A DNA stretch of 64,000 bases from Rotaria sp. Silwood1. Taxonomy: Eukaryota > Rotifera > Eurotatoria > Philodinida > Philodinidae. Of the stretch, positions 59,300 through 64,000 are shown piece after piece. The number at the start of each line of letters is the position of its first letter. The first letter of the stretch is position 1. The stretch lies in the NCBI GenBank assembly GCA_905250075.1, contig CAJNOP010000201.1, positions 249,174-313,173 on the forward strand, given 5' to 3'. The notes under the pieces are model-generated. The model was not told where the DNA came from, searched no databases, and saw nothing but the letters and a program-made list of their open reading frames with translations. The position numbers and the translations under genes were made by a program.

Positions 59300-59516
59300 C
59301 TCGAGTGTTTCTTTTAGCTCACATTAGCAGACTCTCTGCTCTTGGACTACGTTTTCACTGACTGAGTATTTTGGGAACTGACGAGTTTTCATATTGTTTG
59401 ACTGCAAAAGAGATTTTTCTGGGCTTTTCAAACTTGAGAAGAGCTTTTTTTCACATCAATCTTGTTCTAGTTACTGATCTCACTCAACAAGCAATCACGA
59501 CAAACGATATAGAACG

Positions 59517-60597
59517 ATGACGAACAAGGATGAACAAGTGGAATTAGCGAAATTAGCCGAACAAGCCGAACGGTACAGCATCTGTTCGCATAACTTATTC
59601 GATCTGGTAATGTGAGTTTTTATTTAGATATACTGATATGGTGGCTGCCATGAAAAGGGTCGCTGAATCAAATTGTGAATTGACCGATGAAGAACGCAAT
59701 TTACTCTCGGTTGCCTACAAGAATGTGGTCGGCGCTCATCGATCACCTTGGCGAGTTATTTCAACCATTGAACAGAGAGCCGAAAGCTCCGAACGTAAGC
59801 GACAAATGGCCAAAGAATATCGAGAAAAGATCGAAAGCGAATTGAAAGACACGTGTCATGACCTTTTAGTAAGATTTACTCAGTTACCGTTTTTTTTATG
59901 ACAAACATGTGCCATTTCAGACCTTACTTGATAAATATCTCATTCCGAAAACAACAACAACCGAATCGAAGGTATTCTATTTGAAGATGAAAGGTGACTA
60001 TTATCGATATTTGGCTGAAATAGCCAGCGGAGTCGAACGACAAAGTAACGTATTGAATTCTACTCGAAAATAGATATTTTTTGTATCGATATTGGTCGCA
60101 GAAATGGCTGAAGAATCGCAACATGCATACAAGGATGGATTCGATGTGGCGAAGAATCAAATGCCAGTAACGCATCCGATTCGACTTGGTCTTGTTCTAA
60201 ATTTCTCTGTCTTTCATTACGAAATTCTTAATGAACCGGATGTAGCTTGTCGTTTAGCCAAACAGGTTTGGTGGATTTTATGTATTTATTTTTTTGTTTT
60301 ACATCCAAATACCTATTTCCTAGGCCTTTGACGATGCTTTGGCCGAGATAGATTCCATCAATGAACAATCTTATAGAGGTAAGATCATCGATCGACAACT
60401 AATGTTAAAGTCAATTGTTTTTCTTATCTGCTTTCAGACAGCACTCTTATCTTGCAGCTGCTTCGAGACAATCTCAGTGTGAGTATTCATGTGTCATGCT
60501 CTTTATAGAAAAGCTTTTGTTTGCTTGAATTTTGCAGCTGTGGAGTAGTGATGAATCTGGTGTCGACAATGTAAATCAATCTGAAGAACGGCAGTAA
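59517..60597 (+). CDS. 14-3-3 protein
   Basis: Seven exons: 59517-59572, 59628-59868, 59921-60044, 60102-60265, 60324-60378, 60438-60478 and 60538-60597; phases agree and give 246 residues. It is a dimeric adaptor that binds phosphoserine/phosphothreonine peptides. The groove residues are kept: Lys in AYKNVVG, Arg in RSPWR, and the Arg-Tyr pair in [31 protein letters not shown] and LLRDNLSLW are family signatures. The usual GARRSSWR reads GAHRSPWR, a change at a position next to, but not in, the phosphate-binding set. The exon 6 donor at 60479 (GTGAGT) was chosen because it keeps NLSLW in frame; a donor two bases earlier gives a stop. The tail is short and acidic. A polyadenylation signal AATAAA lies at 60780-60785. 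Confidence 0.96.
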
Positions 60598-63268
60598 CTG
60601 GACGCTTCAGTTTCTTTCGCTTCTTATCTCTTTTGTTTATATTAATACGCGCCGATCATCATCCACTCTGACAAAAAAAAATACAAATATTTTCTCTATC
60701 TGTTCTAATCATGGTTACTCTTCTGTGCTTCTTTTTCTCTTACTGTTTATTTTTTTAAATTTATGCTCGTTGATGTCATAATAAAAAGACGAGCATAACG
60801 AACTTTCAAAAAAATACGATGCAAAAAAAACGCACTATCTACACAAACTGAATTTCTAGTTCTCGTAAGACATTCTCGTTTTCAATCCTTGTAGTTCTAA
60901 TAATATCTGAGACGATTATCTTGTGAGACGAAAAACATTGTTTCCAATATGCAAACATGACCAAAATGGGGAACATACCAAACAAAACTAAAAGTATACC
61001 TATGATGTTATAAATAGATATTTCATCGTAAAAAGTGAATATCTCGAATATAAGTCGGTGCAATTCTTATCAGCGAAAGAAATAATGTTATTTCTTCGAA
61101 ATTCGATTTTCCATAGAGCACATACGACTGTTTTGAAAAAAATGTTTGATAAAGCTTGATGAATCGAAATTCGTACATATATTAATCATCAATGTGTATA
61201 AACAATCCATGTGTCGAGATGTCCTCAAGTCGAAAATACACAATTTATCGATGATGGATTATAAATTGACATATAGGTATAGTCAACCGCTTTGTCTACT
61301 CGAATGGCAGTCATTCGTTATTTATATTTAAGGATAGTATTTTTTTTGTCACATCTTATCCAAACAAATTTTTATAGTTTTTTTCCTGCACTGATAGATC
61401 AATATTGATTGATTGTTCATATTGGATTTACTAGCAACTGATGATAGACAAATATAATGATCGTAGTCTGATAATGGAGAAGATCACTTGTAATAGGTTT
61501 CTCGACATGTAGATCTTTTTTTTGACAGTTTTAGCATTGATCGACGTTTTTATAACACGATTCGTTTTTTGTCGTTCACCTTTCTGAAAAGAGACACATC
61601 GCAAGTAGTGAACGATAACAATTTAAAGAGAAAAGATTTAATAAGATTGAAAAACATAAAATTAAGAGATAGAGCATATGTTGAATTTATCTTTTCCGGA
61701 AAAGCCGATCGCTGTTTTTTGCATTAAGTTGATCAATTATGATTGTTGAATCATCTTTGACCACTATTCAAAAACCAATTTATGTATGCATCTATATTCA
61801 TAATAAGTTAAGAATCAGATATACATTGAATGAAAATTGTCATCCAAACAAATAGCAAAATCAGCTACTATACAATCTTCTGCTTTTTGAATTGTTGTTT
61901 GTGGTACTTTCTAACTTTGTTCGGCTTTGGCGAGAATGGGATTGATTGAATAGCATTATTCATTTGCTTATCTTCTTATATATTCTCTTTAGGATTATTC
62001 GGTATTACACGCCACAACATGAACTCGAATCGAAAAACAAAAGGTGTTTCTAAGTAAATAATTATTTTTTTATATACAACTGATAGCAATTTCGTGCATA
62101 TTTCTTCAGAGTATTGATAGCATCGTTATTAATTATATGAACATTGTCAAAATAAGGAATTACAAAGAAGCTCTGTCAACCTATATGATAAGTAGAAAAC
62201 GAAAGCGTCGTCATCAACCTAAACAGAAAAATGTGTCAATGAACTTCTCTAAGGTTTTAAGTCTTGACGAACTATTCTTTTACAAAAGAGAAGTCGAATG
62301 TTCATATCGTCATCATCAGTTTTGTTTAAAAGAATAAATTCATCTTGAATAAGATCTTTGAAAACTCTGCAAAATTAATTTATATAAAATGATCGTATTA
62401 ATCGAAATAATATTCTAAGATCTATTTGATTGTTGATAAAAACTTTTTTAAAAAATTCTTCAAAAATTCAAAATATAATACTGACAGTTCATATTGAATT
62501 TGATAACACATCTATCTCGCCGTAATCTTGTTCATATGTTGCATGACTTATCGCCTGTTGATCAGATATGGCTCCGATCGATCAAGCATTTATCCTAATT
62601 GACTTTACATCGATGGATAGCAAACCGATTATTCTATCTACTTTGTTAAAAAAAAAGGCTTTTAGAAATTTTGAAAAATCGAAGTTTTAGACACATGTGA
62701 AGACTCATAAACAAAAGATCGTTCTAACATTAATTATCACTTTCGAAATATTCTAATATCATTATTCACGATCTGTTACGAAGCATGACAATAAGGTAAA
62801 ATGTGTTTAAAATATCAATTGCATCTAAGTGTGCTAGTAAGCTAACCCTTTTTTCATTTTAAGCATTTAGGTAAGTGCGCTCAGGGATAACGTCAAAAAA
62901 AACTATTTCAATTGTCACAAAATGAGAATATGTTCAGGAATGAAACTCTTTTTCAAAAAAATTAGTTGAAGAACAATAGATTTTCAGTATTTTATTCAGT
63001 TTTATCCATAACATAATTGACGCACTAGAAGAAAATGAGTAACCCAAGATGAAGCTCTTCATCTCCTAAAAAGGTTTATGCAATGATGATATTAAATGTC
63101 AGTCAGAGTCTACGACAAATATTAGCTTAATAATCCTTGTTTATGAAGTAGGCGAGAAGAGGAAAAGAGGTTTTTTTTTACATACTACCTATTCATAAGT
63201 TGACTACTTCAAACTTATCCTAACATTGTATTTAATCTTTATTAACTGACAAAGAACATTTTCTCACG
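60598..63268. other. gene-free stretch
   Basis: After the 14-3-3 3' UTR, a minus-strand frame at 60839-61063 encodes one hydrophobic segment (IIGILLVLFGMFPILVMFAY) and a charged tail but has no ATG near its start. It might be the last exon of a membrane protein, but no upstream exon was found. The remainder is AT-rich and shows nothing that I can support. Confidence 0.45.
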
Positions 63269-63712
63269 ATGAAAGATTGGAGAGCGACTACATCATACAT
63301 TCAGCCACAATATGTTGGAACTGTTCCGATGGCAGCAAACACCATCGGTGTGTATCCTCAAGCAGCAGGTTACTACCAACAACCTAATTATTTTCCACAA
63401 CACTTTAATCAACAACAAGGACATGATATTCGACGAATTAACGATTGGTTATGTTGGTCAATATTAAATTTGATTTTTGCTTGGAGTTTTTTCGGTTTCC
63501 TTCCACTAATCTTTTCAATTATCTGTCGAAGTAAGAAGAAAGTTAATGATTATGCTGGAGCCAGTTCGATGAGTAAATTAGCATTGATTTTCAATATTAT
63601 CATTACAATCTTAGGAATTATCGCTTGGGTTTTGTTTATCGTTCTAATGGTGCTCTATTTTCGAGTATGGAAGCGAGGTCTTCATAACATTGATAATTTC
63701 CATGGACGTTGA
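63269..63712 (+). CDS. CD225/dispanin family membrane protein
   Basis: A single frame of 147 residues. The first 50 are Tyr/Gln/Pro-rich (YPQAAGYYQQPNYFPQHF), as in many dispanins. Then comes the CD225 domain: a first hydrophobic segment (LCWSILNLIFAWSFFGFLPL), the family's short basic loop with SIICRSKKKVNDY and AGASSMSKLA, and a second membrane segment (about 106-132). The loop matches the SIKVRSKK...DYEGA pattern of the family, whose members include the IFITMs and act at endosomal or plasma membranes. A role in defence cannot be inferred for this one. The ATG at 63269 is the first in frame. The downstream flank to the window end shows no further gene. Confidence 0.85.
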   Translation: MKDWRATTSYIQPQYVGTVPMAANTIGVYPQAAGYYQQPNYFPQHFNQQQGHDIRRINDWLCWSILNLIFAWSFFGFLPLIFSIICRSKKKVNDYAGASSMSKLALIFNIIITILGIIAWVLFIVLMVLYFRVWKRGLHNIDNFHGR

Positions 63713-64000
63713 ATGAAGTCGTCCGACGGTGTTTAGATGATAATAACTGCAAAACTACACGGCTTCTTTACAATATTTCCTTTCTGAACTCAACAACCTA
63801 AACAGAACATGTCCTAAAGGATTGATCGTTGATGATTTGTTGAATACCAATATATTTCAAGCGAATTTTTTATCTTCTGAAAACAAAAACTATTAGAAAT
63901 ATTCAAAGAGTATTTTATGCATTTTGTCTAAATCTATCCAGCATTTGGAAAATCGATTCACTTGAGTGTACCGTACTCGGCTGCAAAATTCGTGATTTTT

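Larger units (their letters stand above)
55895..59516. other. intergenic region, iGluR to 14-3-3
   Basis: 3.6 kb without a supported gene between two divergently transcribed genes. It holds a duplicated kappaB-like motif (56395-56530), a short GA microsatellite near 57140, a GT tract at 57803-57816 (GATGGGTGTGGGTG), and the CRE and TATA box of the 14-3-3 gene. The rest is AT-rich. Confidence 0.5.

Noticed and set aside
60839-61063. Minus-strand frame with one strong membrane helix
   Set aside because: No ATG at its start and no convincing upstream exon. Kept only as a note, since it could be a terminal exon.
1-64000. CRISPR array, operons or other bacterial structure, considered because of the bacterial-like genes
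   Set aside because: No regularly spaced repeats or ribosome binding sites; the bacterial-like frames are linked to intron-containing animal genes, so this is eukaryotic DNA.

Overview
The window is AT-rich animal nuclear DNA, most likely from a bdelloid rotifer. The reasons are: ordinary metazoan genes (14-3-3, PP5, MTHFD1, Mondo) cut by many introns of about 47-66 bp; an intronless glutamate receptor with a potassium-channel-type pore motif, as described from Adineta vaga; intronless or odd-domain genes of bacterial or fungal look; and many short GT-rich tracts built on hexamers close to TGTGGG, the bdelloid telomere repeat. The species is inferred, not proven.

Layout. 1-24 kb is gene-poor: a DUF3431 type II membrane protein (2335-3447, +), a B-box/coiled-coil protein (9331-10739, +), a decayed copy of the 5' end of the PP5 gene (11755-12252, -), a divergent dynein-light-chain-like protein (15442-15768, +), a decayed transferase-like gene (18771-20022, +) and a nucleotide-sugar transporter with an extra C-terminal domain (22102-23631, -). 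24-35 kb is repeat-rich around one large intronless gene for a fused nucleotidyltransferase-HAD phosphatase-kinase-like protein (28075-30189, -). 35.8-50.4 kb is gene-dense and intron-rich: PP5 (-), C1-THF synthase (-) and, divergent from it, the Mondo/ChREBP-type transcription factor (+). 50-64 kb holds an eRF3 pseudogene fragment, the iGluR (-), 14-3-3 (+) and a CD225-family protein (+).

Repeats are the main unannotated content. A composite element (about 400-bp core plus GT-rich tail) occurs three times (17.1, 24.6 and 32.6 kb). There is a fold-back element with terminal 15-bp tandem repeats (33.7-34.5 kb), a three-copy inverted element (17.8-18.5 kb), a MITE with 16-bp inverted ends inside a PP5 intron (36.3 kb), and a scatter of small hairpins whose arms are telomere-like.

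Links between genes: MTHFD1 (one-carbon metabolism) and Mondo (a sugar-sensing regulator of metabolism) share a 712-bp divergent promoter interval. The transporter, the DUF3431 protein, the trifunctional enzyme and the broken transferase all suggest investment in sugar activation and glycan building, but nothing shows that they work in one pathway. Exon joins were made by eye from GT/AG sites, reading-frame continuity and protein family match; in PP5, MTHFD1 and 14-3-3 the summed exons give 495, 935 and 246 residues, the usual lengths of these families.
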